64,000 nucleotides of DNA. Origin: Ryuthela nishihirai (Eukaryota; Arthropoda; Arachnida; Araneae; Heptathelidae). Positions 54,143 to 64,000 of the stretch are shown in pieces. Each line of letters begins with the position of its first letter. The first letter of the stretch is position 1. The notes beneath the pieces are model-generated. The model saw only the letters and a list, made by a program, of their open reading frames with translations, was not told the origin of the DNA and made no database searches. The translations under genes were made by a program, and so were the position numbers. The stretch is taken from positions 434,001 through 498,000 of the forward strand of contig JAWZYU010000120.1 of NCBI GenBank assembly GCA_038380435.1, given 5' to 3'.

Positions 54143-55006
54143 GTCCACACTTATGCGCTTTCATCTTCAACTTCACTTTCAACTTTAAATTCCGCTTTTC
54201 AACACCGAGTAGCCTAGCGCATGCCTTAGATGGAATGCGCTGGACGCATGCCTTCAACTGTCTACACCGGTGCGTGAAATAGATTTCAATTTGTCACCAC
54301 TGTAGGCGTGAAGTTGCAATGGACGTAACTGATGTTGCTATGTTAGCGGGTATAAAGTGCTGCAATTTCAGTGCTGAAAAAAGCGAGAAAAACACGTGAA
54401 AAATATCGGCGATCGATATGGATGAAAGATTACTTTAAAACACGGAATTTTAGAATTAAATGAAAACGTTCCTTTTAAGAACTTTGCGCGAATGTCTAGA
54501 AAAAACTTCTACATGCTTTTGGGAATGATGGGGCCGAGATGAAAAAAAAAATGCTCGTTTCAGAGAAGCAATACCAGCTGAAGTGAAATTAGCGATCACA
54601 CTTAGATATTTGGCTACCGGTGATTCATTCATGTCTCTGATGAATATTTGAACCTATATTCTGATGAATTATTTAATATTTTTTATTTGTTTAAATTAAT
54701 TTAATAAACTATATCTCTGATGAATTATTTAATTTATAATCTTCAATAAAGGCCAATATTTGTTCTGACGACATGGTGAACAAAAAACACAAGCTCAATA
54801 ATTAGAAAAACAGAACGAAACCTTCCAGACAAACTACGAAGCTGCACGGAATGCTGAACAAAAATCTGCTACTGGTGGAAGTACGTGCACTACTGCGTGC
54901 ATCACTGAAAACGGCACGTTTCAACTGATTTGAGGCATGCCTTTGCGCATGCGTCACGTGCTTTAGACGCATGCGTCTAGCGCACGCAAAACGCACAACT
55001 CTGGAC
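54143..55006 (+). mobile_element. PIF/Harbinger DNA transposon, internally deleted
   Basis: Candidate 19 bp terminal repeats (GTCCACACTTATGCGCTTT at 54,143; AAAACGCACAACTCTGGAC at 54,988-55,006) match at 15 of 19 positions when inverted. Between them lies a transposase fragment and then AT-rich filler. The subterminal DNA is rich in GCATGCG motifs. A 3 bp TSD is not obvious. Confidence 0.5.
54380..54650 (+). pseudogene. Harbinger transposase N-terminal fragment
   Basis: Frames recover ENVPFKNFARMSRKNFYMLLG, MMGPR, then ARFREAIPAEVKLAITLRYLATGDSFMSL. The R-x-A-I-P-x-E-x-x-L-A-x-T-L-R-x-L-A-T-G string is characteristic of PIF/Harbinger (HARBI1-like) transposases, just before the first catalytic Asp. 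A stop follows and the DDE core is gone. Confidence 0.7.
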
Positions 55007-57951
55007 ATAGCCATATAAACTCTACCCCATTACAACTTCCCAGCCAGTCAAGCTTGTGAGAGGGCGGTTCAGAATCGCCGTCATTATTGGGGCCGCCGCT
55101 AGATAGCCATCCTCTCTGACACTTGCGCTAAGAGGCAAGTCGCCCATTGGAAACCGGCGGACAAAGGAGCAAGAGGTAAGAAGAGATCTCGAATAAAAGG
55201 GTAGTTCACATAGAGATTTTGAAGTGGAAAGGTTGAGTGCAAAGTTGTTGAGCGGTACAAGACACCACTACCGGCTATGTCAACACCATCTAGACAGGAA
55301 GGTCATATCACTCATTTTTGTCGTCATCAGTGACTTAATTGCCACACAAAATAGAATGAGGAGCAGCTGGTCATTTGCTAATAAAACTAATCGGAAGCTC
55401 TATCTGTCCAAGTGGATAAAGTCCCATTTTCTTTATTGGGTATGCTAAATGTATAAAACGACAAAAGCAAAATTCGTATTTTGTTGTTTCTTAAAATTGA
55501 AGCAGTTTGCAGCTCGATAATTTAGTGCCTAACTTAGACCCCCAGAAGAGCCTGTTAGCCCGTGTCTAGTGAACTATCCACTCTTGTAGTGAACAACCCG
55601 AGAACTATTCAGAATTTTCACCCCTTCAGCTGCACCTGGACAGTGTTTCAAAGTGCACGTTAGTGTTCAAGTCAAAACCGATTCCTTGTCAGTGAGCAAC
55701 CCTGCCGAAAGTGATATAGTCGGTGAGGGCCCATTTTGAAATCTACCATATCTTGTTTACCATCTTTAACTGGAGAATTAATATAATATTGTAAGATGAC
55801 AGTTTGATTAACACTTAGAATTAAGAGAGCTTACAAGCTTACAAGTCAACTAGAGATATTTTCAGCTTAGTCAGTAGTTGCTTTATGAGCATTTATTTTA
55901 GAGTGTTTCTATTAGCAATACCTGTTATTAGTAACAGTGTATTTTTATGTTTTCTCTTCGTCTTTAACAAATAATCAATCGCAAACTAGGGTGACAACTG
56001 TGAAACATTACAAATTTGACCATAGTTGGTATTCAATTATTACCAGTATTCAGGGGTTTAATCCCTTTGTTTTGAATGGTTAATAAATTCGGTTGCATTA
56101 TGTTTAAACCCATTGCTAAACTTGCTTAGTAATTCTAAAGCATATTCCATTTACTTACCCAGCGAAAGAGTGTTTGCAGAGCTAAGTGGCTGCTGTCTAA
56201 AATTAGGATTGGAGAGGCCATTAGTTTGACACTGCATTGCCACTTACCACTGTGAGCATCAGAAACTCTAATGTTTTGAAGAGGAGGAGAGCCTTGAGGG
56301 AAAAGAAAGGTTAGGCAGATGTCTCTATTATTTCTGCGAGACAGTCAAATAGTCCGCTTTTGCTACTCTCACCAGTTAGCTAATATGCTCGTGGCTCAGT
56401 GACTGCCGTTCAATTAGAAATTAGTTTCCCAATCATATAACCTTTAGTATATAGCCTTAGTACCACTTTTTATCAAATTATTTTATCATTGGTGCCCAGG
56501 TTAACTTGTGCGATGTAATTGTAGTCGGGAGGGGAGGAGCTTCAGCCACAGTCTCCACAGTTACCTATTTTCAGCAGGTCCTATATGGTAACCACAAATT
56601 CTTAAAGCTGCATATAGAATAAACAGAATACAAATCCATCGTCAATCGCATTCCGGCCAACAGAATGTCCCTATCCTAATCTATGGAGTGTACACCGCAA
56701 TAGCATGAGAAATCCACAAATGATCTTTTATGAAGTCTAGAAAGGAAACAGATTAATATGATTTATCGCAGAATATATATAAAATTCTGAAGGAATAGTT
56801 GAAGCTGAAGATATTTGCAACCATTTAGTAGGATATAAGTTATTAGATTACAGGGGGTCTTTTACACAATAAAAAAATGCGTCACACTCCATTACGAGAA
56901 TGGAAAGCCATATTCTGCCACACAGACACCATTTCTTTTATTTGTGCAGTGATTGGGTTCCTCTGAGCGTAGGCACAACGACAGCTACAATTTTGTTTCC
57001 CAACCTCTTGATCACAGAGAAAATATCTCCATTTCAAACTCAGTATTGCATTCACGCCTTAGCTTCATATAGTGATGTGGAGACAATTACATGTCGATTT
57101 GTCTCCATTTGAAACACAGAAATGCTTGCATTAACTGGGAGTGAAGTGGACCTCATCTGTTTCAAAGAATGCCATCAGGCCATAGCATCGCACTAAGAAC
57201 TGTGGCTTCAAGGGAACACGTTTCTCCTTATCTGAATAGAGTGTGCTTGCTGAAATCTGTTCTGGAACATTCGAAAGGGATTCTGGACACCTTTAGGTTA
57301 AGGTGACGACTGTCATAATGAACACTTCAGACTCCTCTTCCATTCCCCTGAGACTTCTCGTTATAGCCTGGTGGATTTCTATTACACTAGAGATTGAACT
57401 AATGGTCTGCCAGTCCGTGGTCGTCACAGGTGCAGCATCATTCCTAATCAAATCTTGACGTGTGCATGGTTCACGACGAACCACGTCATTTTCAAGGAAA
57501 ACTAAGCATTGCTGCAGTCGGTACAGTATAGCTTCATCAATTCAATTATCTACTTGGTTGTCAAGTGTGAGGAAACGAATCATGGTTTTTTTTCTTACTT
57601 CTCTTGTCACATAGACATGTAAAAAGATGTTCTTAGCTTCCTAGGGTTCACTGTTAGGATCTTCGAATCCTTATTCATCTGTGGTAAATTTTCTGTGCAA
57701 GTATAATTTTTTCTGACCTTCTAATACTGAGATTTTCAGTGGCAAAATTTCTATGTTATGACCCTATGTATTATACATAGGTATAATATATAGTTGAATT
57801 CAGAAACTTTACTAGAGTTTCTCTGCAAGAACAAACATAAAAATATTCTAAATTGAATGCAATTTACAACCATTTGAATTTATTTATTTCTAATTTTCTG
57901 CTTCAATTCCTACGTCCCTTACCTAGATCTTCTATCAGAGTTATGGTGGTG
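55007..57951. other. No recognised gene; promoter-like strings at left
   Basis: TATAAA at 55,014 followed by GC-richer DNA and a good splice-donor match AG|GTAAGAAG at 55,175/55,176 could mark a host promoter and first exon, but no coding exon follows. The stretch 56,880-57,560 looks more complex than its surroundings and may be a decayed TE. A minus-strand 63-codon ORF at 57,293-57,484 is not recognised. Confidence 0.3.
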
Positions 57952-58010
57952 TCTCATACAACATAGAAAGGTTATACAACATAGAAAGGTTCTCATACAA
58001 CATAGAAAGG
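57952..58010 (+). repeat. Short tandem repeat, three units of TACAACATAGAAAGG
   Basis: TACAACATAGAAAGG occurs three times with variable linkers, ending at the palindrome next to the hAT element. Confidence 0.8.
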
Positions 58011-58054
58011 AACCACGGCTCTAGTGGTTGGGAACCACTAGAGCCGTGGTTCCT
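58008..58054. repeat. Perfect palindrome, 22 bp arms, overlapping a hAT end
   Basis: Arms 58,008-58,029 and 58,033-58,054 are exact reverse complements around GGG. The right arm comprises AAC, the hAT target site CACTAGAG and the first 11 bases of the transposon end. Confidence 0.95.
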
Positions 58055-58604
58055 AACGCTTTTTGTTCAGTAACCCCTTTCAACCAAAAAAAAAAATATA
58101 TTACTATCCCCCAGGGTAATAATGACTGAAAAAAGCTCCAAATTAAAAATTACGTTATGAAACTTTACTACTCATAATTAGGAAACCTCTAAACTTTCGG
58201 GTCTAAATATAAAAACTCTAATTATAAAACAATTTATCTGTAACACTTCGTATTAAATTTCTTTATTGCACAAATATTGTTGAATGTATCATATTTAATA
58301 TCAATCACTTCTAATGAAATAAGTTACAACTTGTAAAATGTTTAACATAATATAATAATCAAATATAAACTTAATTTCGATGTTCAACTTTTTTATTCGA
58401 ACAAAGGTTCGTTGTGCAGACTTTTGTGATAGTCTCTGATAGTTTCGAATCGCTGCAGAAACAGAACTCAATATGCTAGTTGTCACAGAGAAAATTATAT
58501 TTGAAACATAACTGTACAATTCTTTACTGCTTAAGGCGCCATTACAGAATTTTTTAAGGCGAAACCAATGGACCATGGTCGCGACCACCAAATGGGAACC
58601 ACTG
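58044..58604 (+). mobile_element. hAT-like non-autonomous element (MITE)
   Basis: The left end CCGTGGTTCCTAACG and right end ...TGGGAACCACTG invert to (C/A)GTGGTTCC, a hAT-type terminus. Flanks CACTAGAG (58,036-58,043) and CACTAGGA (58,605-58,612) are an 8 bp TSD with two differences. The 561 bp interior is AT-rich; a 96-codon ORF inside has no transposase motif. Confidence 0.6.
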
Positions 58605-58884
58605 CACTAGGACATTTCACTTGGCATTGAAATTACGTACAATATCGACTTCACTAGATAGGACTATCACTATACCAGACAGGGAAATAGTTACGTAATT
58701 TTTTAGTAGATTTTAACCGATATTAAACACTACGAATTTTTAGACATCGCATTTCTACTAAGAACCATTTAGTTTAAAAATAGACAAGATGGATTAGCAA
58801 GCACAATAGGGCAATTAATCAGCAAAAGTGAAATTTAAATATGAAGCTCGAAAACAATTGTATAAGAGCAAAATATAGAGTTAC
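58605..58884. other. No recognised feature
   Basis: AT-rich spacer between two DNA-transposon remnants. Confidence 0.4.
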
Positions 58885-59077
58885 TCATTGGCAGGAGATT
58901 ATATACGGGGCAGTTTTGGGGGTTCAAACCTCCTCTGTCAGAAATTTACAGATATGCTTTTAAAAAAACATTTTCATTTTTCAGCATGCGAAAATTTCAA
59001 ATGCATCGCTCACTTTTCTGCAATTAATCGTCGCCTGGTAAAACCTCCCCCGTTTAAAATTCCTGGTTACCCTTCTG
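58885..59077 (-). mobile_element. DNA transposon remnant with CAGA..GTAACCAGGAAT end
   Basis: The right end reads CAGAAGGGTAACCAGGAATT on the minus strand, close to the CAGAGGCGTAGCCAGG terminus found in many invertebrate DNA transposons. A G-rich GGGGCAGTTTTGGGGGTTC near the left and CCTCCCCCG near the right form a loose inverted repeat. Not delimited on the left. Confidence 0.35.
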
Positions 59078-61439
59078 TTTAGATGTAACACTGTTCACGG
59101 TAAAAGAAATTAGGTGTTTAATGCACTGAAAAAAATTTAATTGATATTTTTCAACCTACCTTTTTAACCTACTTTTTTGAACCTACCTTTTTAACTGTAC
59201 TACATGTGTTTCAGTTGATACTCCTTTATTCTACACTATTTGCATTCGTAGTGTAGTTAACACCACTGAAGTATAAATCAGTGGACCTCTGTATGCTGAA
59301 GGTTCTCAATACTCTTCTCTTATATGTATCTGTGACTAATTTTCTTCTAACGGTACGACTAAAGTTAACAAGGAAATCAATATTAACGTCGTTTTATCGT
59401 AACGTAAAGAATTATTGAATTTGCAGTGAAAGGTATTAGGATTTATTTCACAGTATTCTTCGTAATAGGAGAAAGACAAGAAATGTAAAGGGCTTAAATA
59501 TTCCAATGCTAAGAAAGAATCGCAGATGAAAATCCCTGTACTGGATTTTCATCTGGGATTTGAGTACAGAGATGTTTGATTCTCCGTTACTCAAACAAAT
59601 TCAATTCCAACAAAAGTTACGATTGCCAAATAAAGCTAACTTGATTCTTCGAAAGCAGAAAGTCAAATGCTAACATTTTGGTGCTCTTTATAATTTAAAT
59701 ATTACTATCCAAGGACTTGACTGTACTGTAAGGTGGGGTATGTCTCAGTCTGTAGCATGACAGGCTCGAACTCTGTAGTTTCCAATTTCTAGTCCAAACT
59801 GTGCCAGAATAGGAATATCTGTCTACTAACACCCCCCCCCCCTTCCCGTGCACTGAAATATTTTCTGAGTAGACGGTCTTTATAATTTGTGAATTTAAAG
59901 ATTTCAGTATGCGCAACTTGCCTCAGTGAGAAAGGGGACAACTTTGGCATTGGAAATAGATAGAGAGATAGATAGACATTTATTCCCGTTTATAGACAAG
60001 TTATACATTTCATATATACATTTCATATATTCTCACACGGTCTTACACAATGGTGCATGGTACAGGAAAATATACAGTGTATACAGCATAATTGATTTTT
60101 TTATGCCAACAGTAAAAAACATTAGTAATTCAAATATCATATATACAAAGATTACTATAATACCAATTTTCTGATCCTTATATAAAAATTGTGTCTTGTA
60201 GCAACAGAGTTTCAAGAAGAAGAAAAAAAAAACAATAATCATCATAATTAACGAGAACTGAAGAAAAGAAAAAGTTCATAGAAAGTGATAATACTTTTGA
60301 AATAAAATTAAATTTAATTACGTATAGCTAAAATTGACTTTTTTCCTTTAAAAATCGTGTACACAGAAGTAACAAATGCGAGCATTCGTACACAGCTGTC
60401 CAACTGCAGATAATTCTAGATATATTGTACGATCAGGTGACCCATTATCGTCTTGTAAGGTGAATATTTCTCTCATTGAATTCGGATAAGATGTAATATA
60501 GGGGTCATAAGAACCCCACATCCTTATGACTCGTATGCGAGACGTTTAGAAAACAAAAACAGAACTGTCAGGACGCATAATATATGTACTATGTGCAATG
60601 TCCATCTTTGCCTCACTACCAAAAGAAATTGCTTCGCAGAATATCATAATTAGCACATCATTTTGTATAGTAATTTTTTTTCATAATTTTGTATTATTTT
60701 AGTTAACATTTTGTTCTAATAAACCAATAAATAAAAGACATTGCATAATAAGCCTAACTATAATTTGTGTTACCTTTATAGTCCATTGGGAAAAATATTT
60801 CCCATAAAATTCCAAAAAAACTACACATTGTTATGTAGTTTTCTTATGATTTTTATTTATTTTACGTCTAAACAAACTAAAATAAACAGTTACATACTAA
60901 TATTTACTCTTAGAAACCTTATGGTCCTGAAAGGGTTAGAAAGGTGACCATTACTATTATATGTGGATTTAAAAGAGTGACATTCACTAAAGCTTCTCGA
61001 AATTAACTTTCGTTGTCTTTTTAATTTCGATTTATCAATTAATAAGACCAGGGTCTTGGGATATCGATAGTGTAAAAATATCCGTACGCTGGATATAACC
61101 GAAACTTTCTCTATCAGTATAAATTTCGTATGTAAAGTATCCGTAGGATGCTTTCTAGAAACTGATATAAATACAGAGTTATTAAGTATTAAACCGAACA
61201 ATACTATTAATAATTTCTTCGCACTATAATCGAAAATGAAGTAAACAGCATATTGAATTACAATAGATTTAACATTATGCTTCTTTGATTACATGCATTA
61301 ATTACACTGGGCAACAAATTTTCATAAACGTTATGCCTTTCAGATAAAAGTATCAATTTCTTAAAGATTTCAAGGTGCTGAAAACTCATATGGCAATGAA
61401 AATGCAAAAGTGGCTCATATAACATGTATCGGTAAAACT
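59078..61439. other. AT-rich DNA, no recognised gene
   Basis: Holds a 13 bp-arm palindrome (59,523-59,555), a C10 run near 59,830, a (GATA)-like stretch at 59,956-59,977 and short ORFs. The block 59,980-60,110 may be the 3' end of an unidentified LINE. Nothing else is named. Confidence 0.4.
59523..59555. repeat. Palindrome, 13 bp arms
   Basis: CAGATGAAAATCC (59,523-59,535) and GGATTTTCATCTG (59,543-59,555), with spacer CTGTACT. Confidence 0.85.
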
Positions 61440-62370
61440 CCGCTTCTACTTCCGACGTCGCTTGTACAGCTGCTCAGGATCATCTCTGGCGATCATCTAA
61501 CAGTAGTCAGCCAACATTGAAGGGGATCAGTTTCCCTGGTATCGTTTCTCTATCGTTGCAATGTCCTGGTGAAAACGTTCACCGTGCCGCAGTGGTCGGG
61601 GAAGAAATCTAAGTGGGAATGGAGAAAGTGGATATTTAAGGAGATATTGCAGCCAAAAGTGTGACACAGAGACGACATGTCTTACCCAGTTTCTTGTACT
61701 TGTCTGCCCTGACATTTCCAAGGAATTTAGTTGACAGCAGACGAAACGCTTCCTAAGCCTTTTTCTCGTCACCCTGAAGCATGCTGTCGGACATCTGGTC
61801 TCTGAACAGCTCGCGGATCTGAGGATCCACAAAATTTCCCTCTTTAATTTTCGCTTCGGTGAGTCGCGGGAATTTGTTAGCCAAGTCCTCGAAAGCTGAT
61901 GCAGTCCGGTCCATGGCTTTTACGAAGTTTTTCATCACACCGAGTTTTATATGTAGGAACGGTAGAAAGTTCATGTTGGCTGTCCCATTCACATAAGAAA
62001 TAGCAGTACTTCGTATATCTCAGCTGCAGACTCATCAACAGAGCCACTACCTTCAAGTCACAACAGAGATGCCAGCCATACTTGCTGTATTGAAGACAGT
62101 TCCACAGCTGTTTTAGATTGTTGTAGATTTCTCTCATGTTCAGCGTGTCCGACCAGAACGGATGGAAGTCGATTTCCATTATGCAGCAATACCGCCTTGA
62201 GACTCAATTTCGAGAAGTCTATGCATAATCGCCATTCTTAAGGGTCATGTTTGATTCCGAGGGCATTCATCAAGCTATCTACATCGGAGCAGAACACAAG
62301 TTTACCTTCTTTTCTGAAGTAAACGAAGTCATTCGAACATTTTCTTTGAGAGGATTCCGTTCTTTAACTA
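61440..62370 (-). pseudogene. DPKEWR multicopy family, second copy (frameshifted)
   Basis: Minus-strand frames give, in order, FRKEGKLVFCSDVDSLMNAL, HDP then a stop then EWRLCIDFSKLSLKAVLLHNG, CLQYSKYGWHLCCDLKVVALL, YTKYCYFLCEWDSQ, FLPFLHIKLGVMKNFVKAMDR, DPQIRELFRDQ, EAFRLLSTKFLGNVRADKY, GERFHQDI and YQG. This covers the middle and C-terminal parts of the family and overlaps the first copy only around DPKEWR. At least three frameshifts and several stops. The C-x-x-x-x-x-x-FLC-x-W cysteine arrangement and ERFHQDI are the best anchors. Function unknown to me. Confidence 0.65.
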
Positions 62371-63427
62371 GATTTACCTGATGTTTTTAGGGTGGCTGAC
62401 TGCTTGGTTACACTTGAAGGGGATAAAAATTACAGCCCGTGGTCGATATTTGCGTACTAACGTTTTCTTTTATCTCACAAGACTAGGTATGTTATACTCA
62501 TATTGTTTTGCGGTAAGCAATGCGGAGGTAACTGCAATCCGACGAACTCGGTTCACTTTGTCATCGTATTCACACGGTAATTGCGATGACCGAAAAGCGA
62601 CAGCTCATTTGCTTGCACTTAAATTTTGATTTCCTTCCAATAATAGGGTAATGACGTCAACACTGAGATTTCGGAATGCAATGTTTCCTCAGTCGCAGGA
62701 AGTGAGACTCCAACAGTGTGTCCTATTCACAACAGAGGTATCTCTGTTTACTTTTCCCACCTGTCTCCATTTTCTCTATTTTGTGTACGCATAAACTTTG
62801 TCGAATAGAAATCAAACGCATTTCTTTTAATGTAGGATCTCTTGCAAACGTCTTTCTTAATAACGGTGAGTATTACTTTTTCAGGATGTTAAATATTACA
62901 CCTGCTATTGTGCAGAACGCATGATTCATATGTCATTATTTACTTTTAATGATGGGGTAAGAAAACGTAAAGATGTATCAGCTACGACACTGATTACTAG
63001 TTTATCCCTAACATATTAGCATGCAGATAAAAATATCGCGGTTCTATGATACTAAATTCCATTGTCCATTACGTTTTACGATCTGAACGGCATGAACATG
63101 TAAATAAAAAGCTATTACTTGTAAGGTCTTCACACCAGAAACATGTCATTTTCGCGATGTATCTGCTACCACACTGTCACTATGTAGTGGAAACAGGTTT
63201 TATTTGTATGTTTTATCGGGTAAAGCGATAGTTATTTCTGGTGTTTCATATGCATTTTCCCCAAAGCAAACCTAACGTCACCCTATTACAAAAAAAATAA
63301 TAATAAATAAATCGCTTGCAATATTCTTCAATGAAATTCTATCTTGGAACTTTTCCCACAGTTCGGAGGGGCAACCTGAGTCATCGACACACATCGCAAT
63401 ATTTCAGACCGTTCCAGCGTTTGCAAT
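62371..63427. other. AT-rich DNA, no recognised gene
   Basis: Only short ORFs (82 and 68 codons) with no motif. The left part may hold further decayed DPKEWR-family 5' sequence. Confidence 0.4.
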
Positions 63428-63600
63428 CCTCCCCTCCTCCTCTGTCACTATGCGACGCCGATGGCCTTGGAAAACCCGCCCTACGGGACATTTAGCCGTG
63501 CCGCCGTGCGAAAGAACCTTCAGGTTAAAGCACGCGCTGGGATGGGCTTACTGGACTCTCCCATCTGTCTAAGTTTTCCTGTGCGTACCCTTATCGAAAA
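63428..63600 (+). mobile_element. SINE family A, copy 4 (diverged)
   Basis: GGCCTTGGAAAACCCGCC, CGGGACATTTAGCCGTGCC, GTTAAAGCACGCGCTGG and CCCATCTGTCT follow the same order as copy 3 (47,683-47,820) with many differences. It is the oldest of the four copies. Confidence 0.55.
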
Positions 63601-64000
63601 ATGGACTTAGCTATCGGGGTCAAGTGATTTATCAGTTTGGCCCGAGATGTGGCAAGAAATGGCCTCTCGGACACTGAAACAGCAAAGGAAACGAAAAAGA
63701 AATTACTCTGTGACGGTAAATAAGTCTAGTCTCTTCTGACAGATTGCAGAAGTAGGATAAATACAAATATTTTTATTGTATTTATTGCTTCTGTGTGTTA
63801 TGTTTAATTGCACGCTATAATGTTGAAAACTAAAAAGGAAATATAAATTCTTAACAACCATAAAAAAAATTAAAACCAATCAGTAGCTATTTAAAAAAAA
63901 AGGTTGGATTTATATAAATTATATATTTTTTTTAAAAAATAATCTCGTTAAGGAATTTTTTTAGCTCCATTCTAGCTCTTTACTACTTTAAGAACTGTTC
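63601..64000. other. AT-rich window end, no recognised feature
   Basis: A-rich and T-rich runs, no ORF of note. Confidence 0.4.

Noticed and set aside
58301..58591. A transposase inside the hAT-like element
   Set aside because: The 96-codon ORF has no catalytic or dimerisation motif, and the element is only 561 bp.

Overview
This is eukaryotic, almost certainly animal, DNA. It is AT-rich and repeat-dense, and I found no recognisable intact host gene. Nearly every coding-like stretch belongs to a transposable element (TE). The mix (I-clade and RTE-type LINEs, Ty3/gypsy, mariner, Tc1, pogo/Tigger, Harbinger, hAT, tRNA-derived SINEs, and an unnamed multicopy family with the motif DPKEWRLFIDSSK) suggests an arthropod, perhaps a chelicerate. 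That placement rests on remembered family distribution and is weak.

Layout. 1-3.85 kb: the 5' end of one RTE-type LINE (non-LTR retrotransposon), then a nearly intact second copy, both on the minus strand and head-to-tail. 3.9-9.1 kb: a Ty3/gypsy gag-pol on the plus strand, broken by stops and frameshifts. 9.5-10.67 kb: AT-rich tandem repeats, possibly an LTR. 10,670-21,685: a full-length I-clade LINE with a 13-14 bp target-site duplication (TSD). Inside it lies a 5.1 kb LTR element (14,050-19,192, 4 bp TSD) that encodes Gag and a second ORF behind a GGGAAAC frameshift heptamer, but no pol. 23,448-29,405: a second full-length I-clade LINE, 12 bp TSD, inserted into a minus-strand copy of the DPKEWR family; its two halves lie at 23.1-23.4 and 29.4-29.6 kb.

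From 29.6 to 64 kb the DNA is AT-rich and older. It holds remnants of mariner (33.5-34.4), a roughly 155 bp satellite (36.4-37.3), Tc1 (38.0-38.3), two SINE families, a roughly 120 bp degenerate satellite that changes orientation (43.2-47.0), a short retroelement with a 13 bp TSD (47.05-47.60), a decayed RTE copy (48.67-52.19), pogo/Tigger, Harbinger and hAT fragments, and a second DPKEWR-family copy (61.4-62.4).

How the parts relate. The elements form a stratigraphy. The Gag-only LTR element is younger than the first I-clade LINE. The second I-clade LINE is younger than the DPKEWR gene it splits. The 47.05 kb insert is younger than the satellite around it. Comparing paralogous copies inside the window exposes individual mutations, including a 39 bp insertion at 51,288 made of inverted copies of both its flanks. 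Several other perfect short-spacer palindromes (47, 34, 22, 22 and 13 bp arms) lie in the right half of the window.
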